A stretch of 64,000 bases of DNA from Nematostella vectensis (lineage: Eukaryota > Cnidaria > Anthozoa > Actiniaria > Edwardsiidae). Numbering within the stretch: position 1 is the first letter of the stretch; each line of letters starts with the position of its first letter. Below, piece after piece: positions 17,641 through 30,936 of this stretch. Both the position numbers and the translations under genes were made by a program. The stretch covers positions 1,860,001 to 1,924,000 of the forward strand of contig NC_064036.1 of assembly GCF_932526225.1 (NCBI RefSeq), given 5' to 3'. The notes under the pieces were generated by a model, which was not told where the DNA came from, searched no databases, and was given only the letters and a program-made list of their open reading frames with translations.

Positions 17641-20108
17641 ATACCGTGTCACACAAGCCATCATTTCTATTAATACCGTGTGACCCAAAATAAAATATTC
17701 GACGAATAGACGATATTCACATGTTAACATTAAGAAAGGCCGAATGTCTGTTTGAAATTGTTTTAACATTACCATATAACGATGGCAGAGAGGCGAGGCT
17801 GTTTTTGGTTCTGCGCACTGGACCAAAGGGTTTACGTCACATATTCCCCGGGGGCCACGGGCTAAAAAAACAACCCCCTATTATCAGAGCAGAAACGGAA
17901 GGAAGCGTGAATAGCCTCGCATAAATATTTTTATTTCATACACTGACATTTACTCATGTAAACAAGATCAATCCGTATAATATAAGTAAACTACCAATCA
18001 GATAAGTGGACGGCGGTAAATTTACTTCTTTTTCCAATCAGAGGGCGAGCGATTGTGCACCGAAGGGGTATCCCGTCTACCAGTGAATGCCGTACACGCG
18101 AACTAAAGCCAGGCCTACGCGAAACGTAAAACACTATCCTCTCCGCATTCAAAACAATATTTAATACAGATGGGAATGTTCTATTCCGAATATGAGAATA
18201 GCTTCGTGGGAGACACATCAATTGGCCAAAAAACACCAGAATAATAGCGTGAGACCACCAACCCCGCCTGCTTATTGCGTGCGCGGTGAGTCTTTGACAT
18301 TATTACTTTTATTCGTCCAGCTTACTGTAATTTACCACATGCCTAATGCTAAATATAAAACATGGCTTGCTAGTATATCATTACTTGTAATATCTCGCGC
18401 TTACAACCTTCAACCGGTAACGGGACTCAACATTAGGGTAAGAACCAGCTAACTCTCTGTACGCGTTTTGAATGTTATTGTACACTTTGCGCTCTTTTCT
18501 CTGTTATTCGTAAGTCTTTATATTTTCTTGGCTTTGAGTTAGTGTACGTAGTTTACTTTCATCAAGTAGCTTACTCTTGTCGGCCATTCTAAGCATATTT
18601 TCAGCACCATTTCGTAGCTGGGGGAAACTTACTTGTTTTTGCTTTCAAAATGTTTTAGATTTTTAACAAAAAATTATCTCATTTAAAGTTAGATTGTAGG
18701 TAATTTATGTTACTGCTGTAACGGAAACCATCAATGTATTTTTTTTTACCGGAGGAACAGCCTATTGTATTTGGTTTATCTTTTAACTTATGGTCTAGGG
18801 GAGGGGGATGAAAACAGGGGTCTCCGAATCCGCCCATTTTCCCCCAAAAAAATCGCCGATCCGCCAACGTACTGATTGAATCCGAGTCCGCGACTCGGAT
18901 TGTATTATAAGAACCTTTTTTTATAAGAATGTCCAGCTTGGGATTTCACCAAATTTTAAGAAAATGCCGCGGCTCAGATAGCAGAATTGTTTTTTCTTAG
19001 TTTATTGTTGTCTTATTACATGATTATCTCTTTTTTATATCATATATTTTCTCTTTTTTAGTCCTAATGCGTTTTAAAATGGAGAATGAAATTGTGCTTA
19101 TAGTAACAACCTTATTATTGCTACTGATTATTAGTGTAATTCTCTTCCAAAAAAATCATTGGGTATTATATTTTTATGTACACTAAAATTTGAGAACATC
19201 GTTAAGAACATATTCAGCCTTAAAATGCCCCAAAAATAAGAGCGGCCCAGACTCAACTGAAAATTAGACATTTCTATATAAAAGAGTGTAGACAAACATA
19301 TGATACGAAAGTCATTAAAACGTGATCTTTTTTGAAGGCCAACCTGCAAAATCCGCAGCAAACGATCAACAAAAATCCGACGTAAAATGTTCAATACATT
19401 CGTGGTCCGTTATTCAAGAATCCGACAATCCGCTCAATTTTTTTCCTTCAATCCATAACCCGCCTACCATTTGAGGCCTTCATCCGCCGATCAGAAAACC
19501 CAGTCATCTTCTCTCACAAATGACGCATACCAAAAAGCGACTTTTCTTTAATAGAAAAGCCTAGACCGTTAAGATGATTATTATGACAGATGCCCCGATA
19601 TAAGTCGACGTTAGGCAATTGGTGCATTATGACTTGGGAAATGTTTGTTGTGCAGTTTATGTGCAAAATTTCATCTTTTTTTTTTACACAAATCAACATT
19701 TTCCTGCAGGTAAAACTTTTTAAGGTATTTAAAAACGTTAATTTTCCCCCATTTTTCCATTTCTGTATCTTAAAAACCCATACTTAGCCTGCTAAGCTTC
19801 CTAAGGAAAGCTTAGGGACTCTCGAATAAAGACAGTTTGGAAAAATCCCAATCTATACATAGGATTTTCTTTCAACCCCGTAGCAAGAACTTGTAGCTTG
19901 GCTTCGTTTATTCATTCATCTAAGGTATCTTGTCCTAGCTCGCGGTGTGGTATTGAATTTTAATGTGCTACAGTTTTATAGGGCATTTGTACATTTAGAA
20001 AATCCCTCCTTAAAGAGCGGTCACAATTATCCCTGATACAATACAGATTTTTCGCCACCCCGGCCCTTCCCCCAGTAGAAAGGTCCATTTTTGGGGTTTT
20101 GCCTCCCC
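17641..20108. other. Intergenic, no gene seen
   Basis: ORFs are short and look random. A 10-bp stem with a 3-nt loop (AATCCGAGTC/GACTCGGATT) lies near 18879-18901. Segments with scattered AATCCG words at 18820-18900 and 19350-19480 may be old repeat DNA. Confidence 0.4.
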
Positions 20109-20188
20109 TAGTCTCCTGCGCAGCCGTCCTTAGTGTCAGTCTCGCACCCATTCGAAACTGACACTAAGGAGGGCTGCGCAGGAGACTA
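20109..20188. other. 32-bp stem hairpin
   Basis: Arms 20109-20140 and 20157-20188 pair at 31 of 32 positions across a 16-nt loop. Total length of 80 nt fits a short foldback element or a near-perfect microRNA-type precursor. Confidence 0.65.
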
Positions 20189-21358
20189 CCTCCTCATCTA
20201 CCATAATGAGATGCTGGGTATGGGCGTGACCCTCATACATGATCTTTGCAAACTCACGAAATAGTTTTCATATCAGTTTTTACACTGATAATTGTTTAAA
20301 AAAACTTTAGCATAAGGTGTGCAAGTATATTATTTGGCACGCATGGTCAGAGGCCCACAAGTAACCTTGCCCCAGTAGGGCAACGCCACGCTAGTTATGC
20401 AGCCATCCATGAAACGCGAGACAACTGCCGACAGCAGAAATACAGCTTGAGAAGCTGGGCTTGTTTAAAATCTTCCACTAAGCTCTATTGTTGTCCGCCG
20501 TTTGAACTCAAGTTAATAGGACCCAACTGAGTTGGAGACAATTAACAATTGTTTGACGCGATAAGCAAGTCCCATCTCATCCTCTTCCATCTAAGAGAGT
20601 CTGGGTCTACACTTGAGCTTGTCCTTGGGAGGTAAAGTTACCGACCACGCGATCGCCTGACGGAGAAATTGTAATGAACGCTCCATTTGACTGGTAAGAG
20701 CGAGTTTCAAACTTTCCGAAAATAAAGCGAGAAATAAGAATTTCCAATTTGAAAGAAGAGGGAAGCGGCTGTGTCAGAAGCGGCTGTCTCATTCGTATTA
20801 GAAAGGCAAGGGCTAGAGCCCATCCAAGCTCACCACATGTTAAAAAGCATGAAAGAGATGATACTCGGGAGGTTTGGTTTTGGGCGCTGAGCTTCACTTA
20901 TGAGAGGTTTCAATGCAAACTACTCAGAAAGTGACGCCGACTTACACCACAAAAAACAAAACGGATATCCATAAAAACCATTTGTGAAAATCGTTTGGAT
21001 TACAAATTTATCATTGGTCTTTTGTTTTAGGAGACTACGTAAAGTTTTAGTATATTAAACAAAAATGACAACAATTCTATATATTTTAAGCTTTTGTATC
21101 TATTCTTACAGCAGATTGAAAGAACTGATCACTGACCGTGAAATCTCGAGTGTTTTATTTTTCTTGTTTGATGGACCAACACGTTTGTCTGGATTAGCTT
21201 AATTGCTGTCTATGATACCCTGATTTCGGTAAATTTCGCGATATTCAAATAAGTCGATAATTTCGTGCAACCTAGTTTTTGAATAGGGAAAAATCATAAT
21301 GGCCAAAAGTTAATTGAATTCGGTGAAGCCAGTAGCCTCATTCGGGGCTATTCAGAGA

Positions 21359-21448
21359 TTTGTTTTCGAATATTGGGAACCCTGTGGCGCGCGTGAAGGC
21401 TGACGTGCATACGGCCTAGCCACAGGGTTCCCAATATTCGAAAACAAA
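21359..21448. other. Perfect 30-bp stem hairpin
   Basis: Arms 21359-21388 and 21419-21448 are exactly complementary around a 30-nt loop. It could be a MITE-like foldback or a small-RNA precursor. The flanks show no obvious target duplication. Confidence 0.65.
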
Positions 21449-22154
21449 ACATGTTCGAATACAAATGACTCGTGCACTTAATTTCCGATTAAACTCACTG
21501 GAGAGCCGGCTAGAGGTTAAAGATATTTTGACGGATTGTCCGCCCCCTGCGCAAACCCCGAGCTAGGCGCTTGGATGACAAAAATCTTAATACCTCAAGC
21601 AGCTAAGCTTACAGAATGCTTTTTGTAGCAAGCCTCCTTAAGCTGTTTCCTCCAGGCTCAATTTCTTCACTTCAAAACCCTTTTTTCTTGTGACCGCTCA
21701 GACGGTTATGTAGAGAAAGCTCACTCGGGCTCCTCGTGCCTAGTACAGGCCAGCTGGATCTGGTCTCTTTATGGATCTCTTTATTGAATGAACTTTTGGA
21801 CTCAGATAAGTTATCTGCTGTGGCTACGGCCCCAGTTCACACATGCCCTGCGCACAATAAGGAACACATGCTACAACCATGCACGATAAGACCGATAAAA
21901 CTCCATTTTGATCTTGTGTACACCACGTTTAAATTCACTTCCTCTTGCGATACGATGACAAAAAGATCATTATCAATCATCTATTAAAAACCTACCACAC
22001 CCAAGTTGTAATGTTGTGTGCAAAATCAGAATTTCTATGCAAGACCTCAACCTATGCTATGGAACCTATATTAAAACAATATAAAGATACACATAATTTT
22101 TTACCTCTATAATATTTTACTTCTGCTAAAAGGTTTAAGTTTACTATCGTTAAT

Positions 22155-22425
22155 CATTAGGGGGGGGGGGAGGGTGTCTGTTGCATACGTTATGTGGCGT
22201 GTGTTGAGGGGTAGGGAGAGGGTGTCTGTTGCACGTTGTGTGCGTGTTGAGGGGTAGGGTGTCTGTTGCATACGTTATGTGTGCGTGTTGAGGGGTAGGG
22301 AGAGGGTGTCTGTTGCATACGTTGTGTGCGTGTTGAGGGGTAGGGAGAGGGTGTCTGTTGCACGTTATGTGGCATGTGTTGAGGGGTGGGTGGTGGGGGG
22401 GGGGGGGTCTGTCTTGGGTGCGCGG
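22155..22425. repeat. G-rich minisatellite
   Basis: About six imperfect units containing TGTTGAGGGGTAGGG and GAGGGTGTCTGTTGCA. Pro/His-rich ORFs on the minus strand are artefacts of the repeat. Confidence 0.85.
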
Positions 22426-22429
22426 GGAA

Positions 22430-25400
22430 TGTCTTCCATACACTAAGTATATTTAATGGCGGCGTATTCGCTAATTCTCTAAGCGATTCCCCATAAGTCA
22501 TTGTCTCCTCATAGTCGGATTAGCCCGCTTTATTATACTACCCTCAAAGATTAGAAAGAGTCTTGTATAATGCCATTACGCACGGTGATATTCGGTCAAG
22601 CTCAGACAAAAAGCTCACTTGGGGGTGCTTGAGAAGCAATCACGGCTTTTGAGAGGTTTTACAAGAAAGAGGAAATTCAAACATACATGAAAAGAAACGG
22701 GGAATAGCCGCGTCCGGTTTTTAAATACTGAGTTCTTTTCCTTCTATTAATTATCATGTCTATATATCATATTTACTCCAACGATTGATATTTTTCTTGT
22801 ATGAACGTAAACAGTCTTCTTACATTTGATTTCTTCTTTATCAGGAGATTTGTATTTTTGTACTTTAGGTAGCAGAGATACATAACACATATTGCGCGTC
22901 TGTCGTCAAAAGATAGTTTTATCTTGTTTGTAAGGCCGCGAGCGCAATTGTAGTTTCGCGGAAACTCATAGTAATGAAATGCAGGCAACATTTTTATTTC
23001 CAAGACACAGAACTGGTCTAATCTAGCAGAAAATTAAACGAAACATCCACTTGAAAGTTTTAACCTTAAAGAAAATGGAATCTACAAGGCAAGGCAACTA
23101 AACTCGTGGCCCACCTGTTTGATAAAACCGCCTTTAATAAATCACAAGACAAATTCCCACTAGCTGAAGTGTCAAAGCACAATCAAATTAAATGGATTTC
23201 AATACGCGGGTATCTTGAAGCCATCTGGGTGGTGATCCATGTTGTCGCTGTATAGGTGACTTCTGTTTTTTTTTAGGCAATCAAACAAAACTTCGCTTTT
23301 GACCAAATCGTTGGGCGATGCGTGAGAGCTAATTTACTTTGCGGTCCACACGCAAATGCAGGAGTACATGTACCTACTTCAACGGTTTGTACAACGTTAT
23401 ATCAATTTCACTATACTATCGTCAAAGCGAAGAGTCTAACATTGACGCCCCAGGACTAAAATCGCAGCGAAACCAAACCGCGAGCAATTCGGCAGCTAAA
23501 AATATCGGTAAAGTACCCCAGTTGTTTGATTTATTGTGAGAGTACATTTTACAGTATTTTATCTAGTTCAAAAGTTTTATGTCAGGTGCAGAAGCCTCGT
23601 GTGTTTATTTGCATAGGCTCTGTCGTATTCATCTTTAAAGCGGATATTTTCCAAATACCAAAAAATAGGAAAATACCACATAACCCTTATTTTGAAATAA
23701 AATATGGTGAAAATAGCTTAATACAATTTATCCTTACTCCTGATTAGTTTAATGGCGAAGAAAAGAAAATTACAAGTTCGCAATTCTAATATGGGGAATA
23801 CATTAGTCTAATTCGTTTTATTTGGTTATGGCAAATTCATCCTCTCTAAAAATAAGCCCCTTGTCGTGCTTTATTTTTAGTTTAACGGTAGAAGCAAATT
23901 TACTATTATGCTATTCTAACATTTTTTGCGGTTAACCCTCGATAACTTGAGCTTTGAAAACTCGAACTAACTTTGAGTTGCCTAGATGCTATTCGCAGGC
24001 ATTTCTCCCTGGATGACTAGTTTAAAGTTACCTAGATACTACCTGAAACATTTCTATTCGGATAATTCGAGCTCCTTGATTGTAAACTGGACTTGATTTT
24101 TCTCTTCACGGCCTCATACTAATTTGTTTTTTTACGGTCGTTCTTGACTTAGCCGCACACGACACTAAAAAAATAGAGAAAAGAGGAAAAAAAGGAACTT
24201 GTCGGCTCTCCACAAAGTCAACTACTGATTAAGTGCACTCTACTTCCTTTTAGCCTTTGTGTTTATACTATTTCCAATCTTTATTCAAAGAATTGTTTGT
24301 GTAAATAGATGCAAATAACAATAAAGGATGGCATTGCACTCGCCAATGCTCACAGTGGGCGGTTTATCGTAGCTCACGTTTTGTAACCTCTGCACAGCAC
24401 GAAGAGGTAACCAAGAAACCTCTTGCATTTAGATTTTTCCACTTGTTTGGCCAGCATCAGGGGGAATTTGCGGACGTTGACGACAAACTTCTCAGATGAA
24501 AGGTAAAATAGCAGGCTTCAATGAGTACCGTGTCGCCACGAGACCGTAGTAATGGCGACAAAAAGGTAGCGAGGCATGGCCTTATAGAAAATAACCAGAC
24601 AAGTAGGAGCCGATGAAATACTATACCCGGTGAACGTTTCCGCACTGGAGAATTATTTTGTTACAGCTATTCGAGTTTTGTTCTTTCTCCTGCTGTTTTT
24701 CAAGAGATCGGGAAGTTCAAGAAAACCTTTCGAAAATGGAAACATTTCGATAAGACTTTGTAATATATTCAGCAAAACGGTAAGAGCCGAGAAAAAAAGC
24801 CGTTTTAGTCTTCCGCGCAGCTGCTAAAGGCGACATAATAAGATGGTTACTAGCGGGACAAGAAGATGCTTTCCGCTTTTTAAGCAATTAGCAAGAGCGG
24901 CAACGGCCAAGACGTCGAGAGCGCTTGGCGTTCAATTCCCAACTTGTTGCATAGGAATAAGCAAAACATCATAGAGAGAAGCAGAGATGGAAATATTCTA
25001 AGGAGTTAAGGGGTCTATATATTTTAAGCTTTTGTAGGGTTCTCAATTGACCGTGACTGAAAGTTGGAGTTTTCATGTCGTGCTTTGGTGGAAAACGGCT
25101 AAACTGTATCAGACAGAACAACTTTTCACGTGCTCATATTAAATTCGCAATATCGTTTTCCGCCATCGCCTTCGTCGTTGCTTAAGGTTTCTGATTATCA
25201 AAAAATACACTTAAGGTCATCTTAATTCTCATAAATACCGTAAATTTGGTTTTTCAAATCTTCAATTTCCTAATCTTTATGCTCGAATTTTTCTCTCGAC
25301 ATAGATCAATTCTCGAACAGGGGAACTAATACAGATTTTCTGAAAATTATAATTGATATTTCTATTTAGAGCATAAAAAAACTTGAAAGATGAATTGAGT

Positions 25401-27388
25401 GTGCCCAATATTTCCTTATTAGACTTGTTCTTATTTCCATTAAATAATTCTCATGAACAATCAACTGAATTTAATGGCACATAGTGACTGCATATTAGAT
25501 GCAAATTATGGTCCTTCAATAGAAAACTGGTAAAAGAAGGTGCGTTTTCACCATAATTAATACAAAATACCCTAGAAATATTCGTTGCATACATAACTGA
25601 TCCAGCATCCGTTTTTCATCTATTAGTTTTCCATTCTAGCTTGGCAGGGTTCTGCTCTTGTTTCCAATGTTTCCCCCAGAATGGTAAAGGGCTCAGGCAG
25701 ATATCGACAGACTACAAGTCATAATGAGACTCCACGCCTCGATCACTATAGAACGAGCCAGTTAATACAAGGAAACCGTAGCCAGAAATAAACTTTACCC
25801 GGGAAAAAGTCACGGTTATTTAGCGGACAAATTCAGCCGGGGTAGCTTTGCTCTTGGTTGAGACTCTCTTTCGTGCTCACACTTCCGGTTACGTGTTATG
25901 GAATTATTTGAAACAAGACGGCGTTAACTGATTTTTTTCATTTTATTTTTATTATATTTATATTACGAACTTGGTATGTGCCTAAATTTAACATGTCCAG
26001 TAAAGAATCAAGTAAATTTAAATTCATTACTGACCCATCAGATATCAAATAGTCGATCCCTTATCTGACGGCTTTAGACTCAAAACAACAGAGAGCCGAC
26101 TCCTCGCTTTCGCACTCCTGAGTCCTGGTCAAGTTCTATCCAAGAGATCTAGAATCGAGAATACACACACAAAGCCGGCTTCTCAGGCCGACGCGGACCG
26201 AAAATGCAAAGGGAAAATTATAGTGGAATAGAAGCGTAAACCGAACCCAAAAGGGAGAATAAAACAGTTCAAGATAACTGGTAGTTCGAATTATCCGAGT
26301 AAAAAAGACTAAGCATTAGTCATTGTCAGTTTTAGTTAGCGGGGGCTGTCAGTGTGGCCAGGGGGTATGCACGCCACCCCCCTCGAAGGTGGGTTCGTTT
26401 TTTATTGAAAGATCGTCCAATTTCTCAAATATGCTGCACAACTATACTAAACGGCTGGGTTCCCCGATTCGCATACTACTGAATTGATGTACTACGGTAG
26501 ATGTTGTGAGTTGGAGAGTTTTATTTTCTTATATAACCCTTATATCCGTTGATGTTATCACAGCATGATTTACCTAAACAATTCATTGTAAATTAACTAA
26601 ATGGCATATCCACGGCTAATGCCCCTCCTCGATTACCCCTGGTCCGATCAACGTACACTTCAAAGCTACGTTAAAACAAAACAACGACGGTAAAGCGGTG
26701 TATATAATTGGAGCCAGCTATTCTCGATAAATAAAAAACAGAAGCAACAACACACAGACGTTTTTTTTTGTAGGTGTGTGGTATTCATTGTTTTAGCCTC
26801 CGGAGGGAAAATATTAAGGTACAACGCTGAACTAAGGCAGGTATAAAGAGGCGCTCAAGAGATGAGTTATCTTTGTAAGGTTGCTAAGCTTGGTCGGGGC
26901 CTTTTGAACAATATTGTAAAGATTAATTCCACCTATAGGTTAAATGAGCATGAATACTTTTATGACATTTATGACATTAACTTGCAAAAAGCGAAATGGC
27001 GAAGAGCCACAAATTCAAATACCGACGTGTTCGATTCTAGAACAAGAATGTCACTTTCGCCCTCTTGAGATACTTACTTTAATAAATGTTTCAATATAGA
27101 TTGTTTTTTCCTCATGCGAAACAAAGAACAATCAATGTTATCTTTATATTTAAAATATTGCTCTTCAGAAAGCAAAATAAGTTTTAATTTCACAATGACC
27201 GGGCCCCTCAACCAACGATCTTCTTTTTTACCGGAAAAAAACAAGTTCATTAATTCTAATGGCACGAAAACTGTTTCCAATTATGTAAATTCCTCAAAAC
27301 ATTATTAAAACAGTGTACTTTAGAGGCTCTGAAAAGGCTCTTAGAGGTCTGACAGCGGACTAATTTTCCTTTTATTTTTTTTCAAAGG
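22430..27388. other. Long intergenic stretch, no gene seen
   Basis: AT-rich with only short random ORFs. I could not identify any exon, RNA gene or clear element. Confidence 0.4.
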
Positions 27389-27834
27389 TGGACCTGACCG
27401 CCCAGTGTGTCTGCCGAGGCCAACTCATCCAGGTGCCTCGCCGGCCCGTGGCTCCTGCTCAAGTGTCATCCGGGAACTCTGGCACGCCGCGTAATCTAGT
27501 TCTACCTTTGGAGGCGGCGAAAGCGGTTGTGTGCTCATTTGATTTCAACCTCAAATTAACATCGTGAAGACATTCGTGCCATCCATTTGGATCACTTGAA
27601 AACAGCGCTTAATACGACATTAGCTCGAAATCTTCCCGAAACAGACAATTTGATTGGACGGCGATTTAAAGAGAACGGAGATCTCAAAAAATCATTTGCC
27701 AAGAAAATCTTTGCCCGAAGGACCAATTAAATAGGTTTTTGACGGGAAGGCAAACAGGAGCGGAGAAAAAAACGCTGATTTCTCGTCGCTTGACTTGTTT
27801 TACGTGAAGACGAGACGCTTGAAGAGGGACCAAA
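27389..27834 (+). other. Probable 5' UTR exon of the GPCR gene
   Basis: A strong acceptor-like tract (TTTTATTTTTTTTCAAAG) ends at about 27388. The following 446 nt are GC-richer and contain no ATG before the GPCR start at 27835, as expected for a leader exon. Confidence 0.45.
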
Positions 27835-28878
27835 ATGTTTCTAAACAACACTACGCTTAACACGAGCAGCGGTGAGCTTGAAGACATGGTTCTGGCAAAC
27901 AGCGATGGGAACCAAGCTTTCGTCACATCTCTCGTGGCCTTGTCAATCATCGTATTCATGGGGATCATAGGGAACTCGCTCGTCATGGCTGTGGTGGGTC
28001 GCATTCCATCGATGAGAACAACTACTAACTACTTACTAGTCAACGTAGCTGTGGCTGATCTTGTCACCTTGCTCCTCACTGCCCTCCATGTGGGCCTAGC
28101 GAAGCTAGCCATGGCGCAAAGGGGGCTAGCCCAGAGTGTCATGTTTTGCAAGTTTATTCAAGCCAATACAATATCCAACGTGCCTATTCTCGCGACGGGC
28201 TGGACGCTAACCGTAATCGCCATCGAGAGATACAATGCCCTCATTCAACCAATGAAGAACGCCCGCCGACTGACAAAGCACAATGTCTGGTACGCCATCG
28301 CCGTGATGTGGGTGGTCTCCATAGTAATGTGCCTCCCTCTGCTGATTTACCTTGACGTGGATGACGTCACAAGGCAGTGTACCCCTGGGGCCAACATGCA
28401 CAAGCTCAATATAAGTCTGACAGTGATGGTGATCCTGATGACTCTGGTTCCATTCATCGTTATCGCCATTTGCTACTTCCAGATCATATCAGGGCTTTAC
28501 TTCAAAGGGACAATTTGCACCAATACCACAAACCCCGAGCTGTACCATGAAGAACTCGTGGCGAAACGGAGGCTAGTCAAGTTATTACTGATGGTAACAG
28601 CGTTCTTTTTCTTCACTTTTGTACCATACGGGGTAGCCATGATACTTAGGTTCAGTCTTGATGCTAAGAAAAATGCAACAGAATTACTCGCGCTGCAAGA
28701 GCTCGTTAGCGTCCTATCGTTCTTGATCCCACTCCACTCAGCGCTCAACCCAGTCCTCTACGCTTTCCAGAGCCGGAACTACCGCGAAGGATTCTGGATT
28801 GTGACGAAGAAAATATTTCGTCGGGATAGTTTGGAAAGGAACAATAATTGCCAAAGGCCTGTAGGAACTATGGTGTAA
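27835..28878 (+). CDS. Class A (rhodopsin-like) G-protein-coupled receptor
   Basis: Single-exon ORF of 347 aa with seven hydrophobic segments at about 31-55, 66-90, 105-130, 145-165, 190-212, 245-270 and 283-305. Class A landmarks: G-N-S-L-V in TM1, N-V-A-V-A-D-L in TM2, Cys before TM3 and a second in the loop (R-Q-C-T-P) for the disulfide, E-R-Y in place of D-R-Y, F-V-P-Y-G in TM6 and N-P-V-L-Y in TM7. The extracellular N-terminus has N-glycosylation sequons (N-N-T-T, N-T-S-S). It resembles peptide receptors, but the ligand cannot be told. ATG context AAAATGT is acceptable and no upstream ATG competes. Confidence 0.92.
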   Translation: MFLNNTTLNTSSGELEDMVLANSDGNQAFVTSLVALSIIVFMGIIGNSLVMAVVGRIPSMRTTTNYLLVNVAVADLVTLLLTALHVGLAKLAMAQRGLAQSVMFCKFIQANTISNVPILATGWTLTVIAIERYNALIQPMKNARRLTKHNVWYAIAVMWVVSIVMCLPLLIYLDVDDVTRQCTPGANMHKLNISLTVMVILMTLVPFIVIAICYFQIISGLYFKGTICTNTTNPELYHEELVAKRRLVKLLLMVTAFFFFTFVPYGVAMILRFSLDAKKNATELLALQELVSVLSFLIPLHSALNPVLYAFQSRNYREGFWIVTKKIFRRDSLERNNNCQRPVGTMV

Positions 28879-30744
28879 AGGATTTATATAAACCGCCATG
28901 GGCGACGAGATCACAAAAACTCTCGGAATTTTACCTGAAAGGTCTTCTAGGAAAATCTAAGCTAAGGGACAAAAGTAAGGAAGGGCGCAATGGGAACTAT
29001 GGTAGCGGGGGATGGAAAGGCTTATGTAGTAGCTATCAGAAGATTTCACCTCATTGGACTAATACATCACAGACGAAGAAGAGAATACAATAGAACACTG
29101 AGGTAATCTAGATAATCCTGTTAGGACTTACGAGCGGACTTCTACACTTGGAAAACGCCACTATCTGCTTCGAGTAGCGCCTTGAGTTAGTGGGTGCAGT
29201 TATTTATCTTTCCATTTAAACGAGTGCATTTCCCAAATAATCAAGTAGCGTTCGACCGGAGAAATTAAATAGGGTGCTAACTGTAGCGACTTAACGTCTG
29301 GGCTTGAAGCACTCCTCAAGTGCTTCCGTGTTTTAACCGATCATACGCTGAAGTGTGTATACTACTTGTACATAATGTCTTTTTCAAATGAGTGAAGAAT
29401 ATAATTAAACAAACCTAAAAATATCAGGATCTAGCTTCGCGCTGAAGAGGGGTTTGAGATGTTCTGTCACTTTTGGTTTACCAAGGAAGACAAAATACCG
29501 AATTGCGAATAAAGATAAGCAAACACAAATTAAGTCAAAAGTATTAATGCTAATATTTCAATGCCAAGCTTGTCGCCATGGAAGGCCCCTCTACATGCCT
29601 GCATGGCATCATCGGAGTCTTATAAAATCATTGACAGAGGCAGGCAAACTCTTCCGCCATCTCTTCCGTCATACAAGTCGCTTTGCCCTAAACCCAAGTA
29701 ATGGTATTACCTATTACTCGATAATTACATTTCATAGAAATATTATGGTCAGGGGAACGTGCTCTTTTTAGGCGATTCTAGCCACTACCATAGAAATGCA
29801 GGAGACTTCATTAATTATTCCATTCATTAATATCTATTTGGCTAATCGGGGGAAAGTTTTGTTTTTCTTCGGCATAAGTATATCGTAAGGAAAATAATAG
29901 AGGACAAAGCTGGAGTCGATAAAACCATTCATTTTTCCCCTAATAGGTTACGCGCACACCAATCAAAAGAGTATTATCCGTGCCAAAAGGTAATAGTGCC
30001 GGATAATCGCGCGCGAGTCCAGGATGAAATGATATGCCTAATATGATAATTTTCTCGGCCTGGTGGCTTACAGCTGCAACGTAAATTTGTTTTCGCATTT
30101 AGAATAGACAAAATGTCTCTGGGCACTTTAACTAAATCTCAAACGTTTCCCCTCTATTCTAAACCAGAATGGGCTTTATTTCATTACAATAATTTATTTT
30201 TTTCGTCGCTCCACAGGTACCCCAAGCCCTCGTATGTGATCACGTTACGTTGTGACTTTTAAAGCTGATTCAGACAGCACAATTTAGTTGTATGCGACAC
30301 ATCTACAACACGGGTTGTAGAGTGTAAATCAGACACCGACTCCGCTAAGCAGCTCGACTACGAAAGTCGTAGTGTGGAATTCATGTCGTTCAAGGATTTC
30401 ACGCAAATGATTATCTATGAGTTAAATATTCATGCTTCAATTAATAAAATCAACTTAATGCGGAATTGTAAAATGTTTTCGTAAGTGTATATGCTCGATT
30501 TTGCGAGTTTCGAGCGATGTAAGTTTTTCTCCTATTTTTGCGTCATAAGTATACATCAACATTAGCGCAATTTCCTGCCAGCTTTTAAAAAGTACGAAAA
30601 CTCTGATGCGGTACAGGATAGGAGATGAGCAATCCGCTCAAAAACCAGAGAAAAATGATTTTTTTGAACGCCCCCCCTACCCTTTTCTCGCTTTCTTAAT
30701 TACCACAGGAATCCCGAAACCCTGAAAACTGCAGGCTACTTACT
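28879..30744. other. Intergenic downstream of the GPCR, no gene seen
   Basis: No exon-like frame with splice sites was found. It holds the GPCR 3' UTR and unclassified AT-rich DNA. Confidence 0.4.
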
Positions 30745-30935
30745 GTAAATGATCTAATAAACGCTCGGAGCGTTGATTAACTTTCGATGGTCTGAGAGGG
30801 GGCGTTAAATAGAGGGGGAGAGCGTTTATTAGAGAGGGACGTTCATTTCAAACTTGTAAGCTTAAGGGGGGGGGGGGGGGCGTTTATTAGATAGGAGGCG
30901 TTCTTTAGATAGGGGGTGTTTATTACATCATTTAC
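30745..30935. mobile_element. About 190-bp MITE-like element
   Basis: Inverted ends GTAAATGATCTAATAAACGC (30745-30764) and its near complement (30916-30935), with an interior of repeated GCGTTTATTAGATAG words and a G homopolymer. It directly abuts the larger TIR element. Confidence 0.6.
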
Positions 30936-30936
30936 A

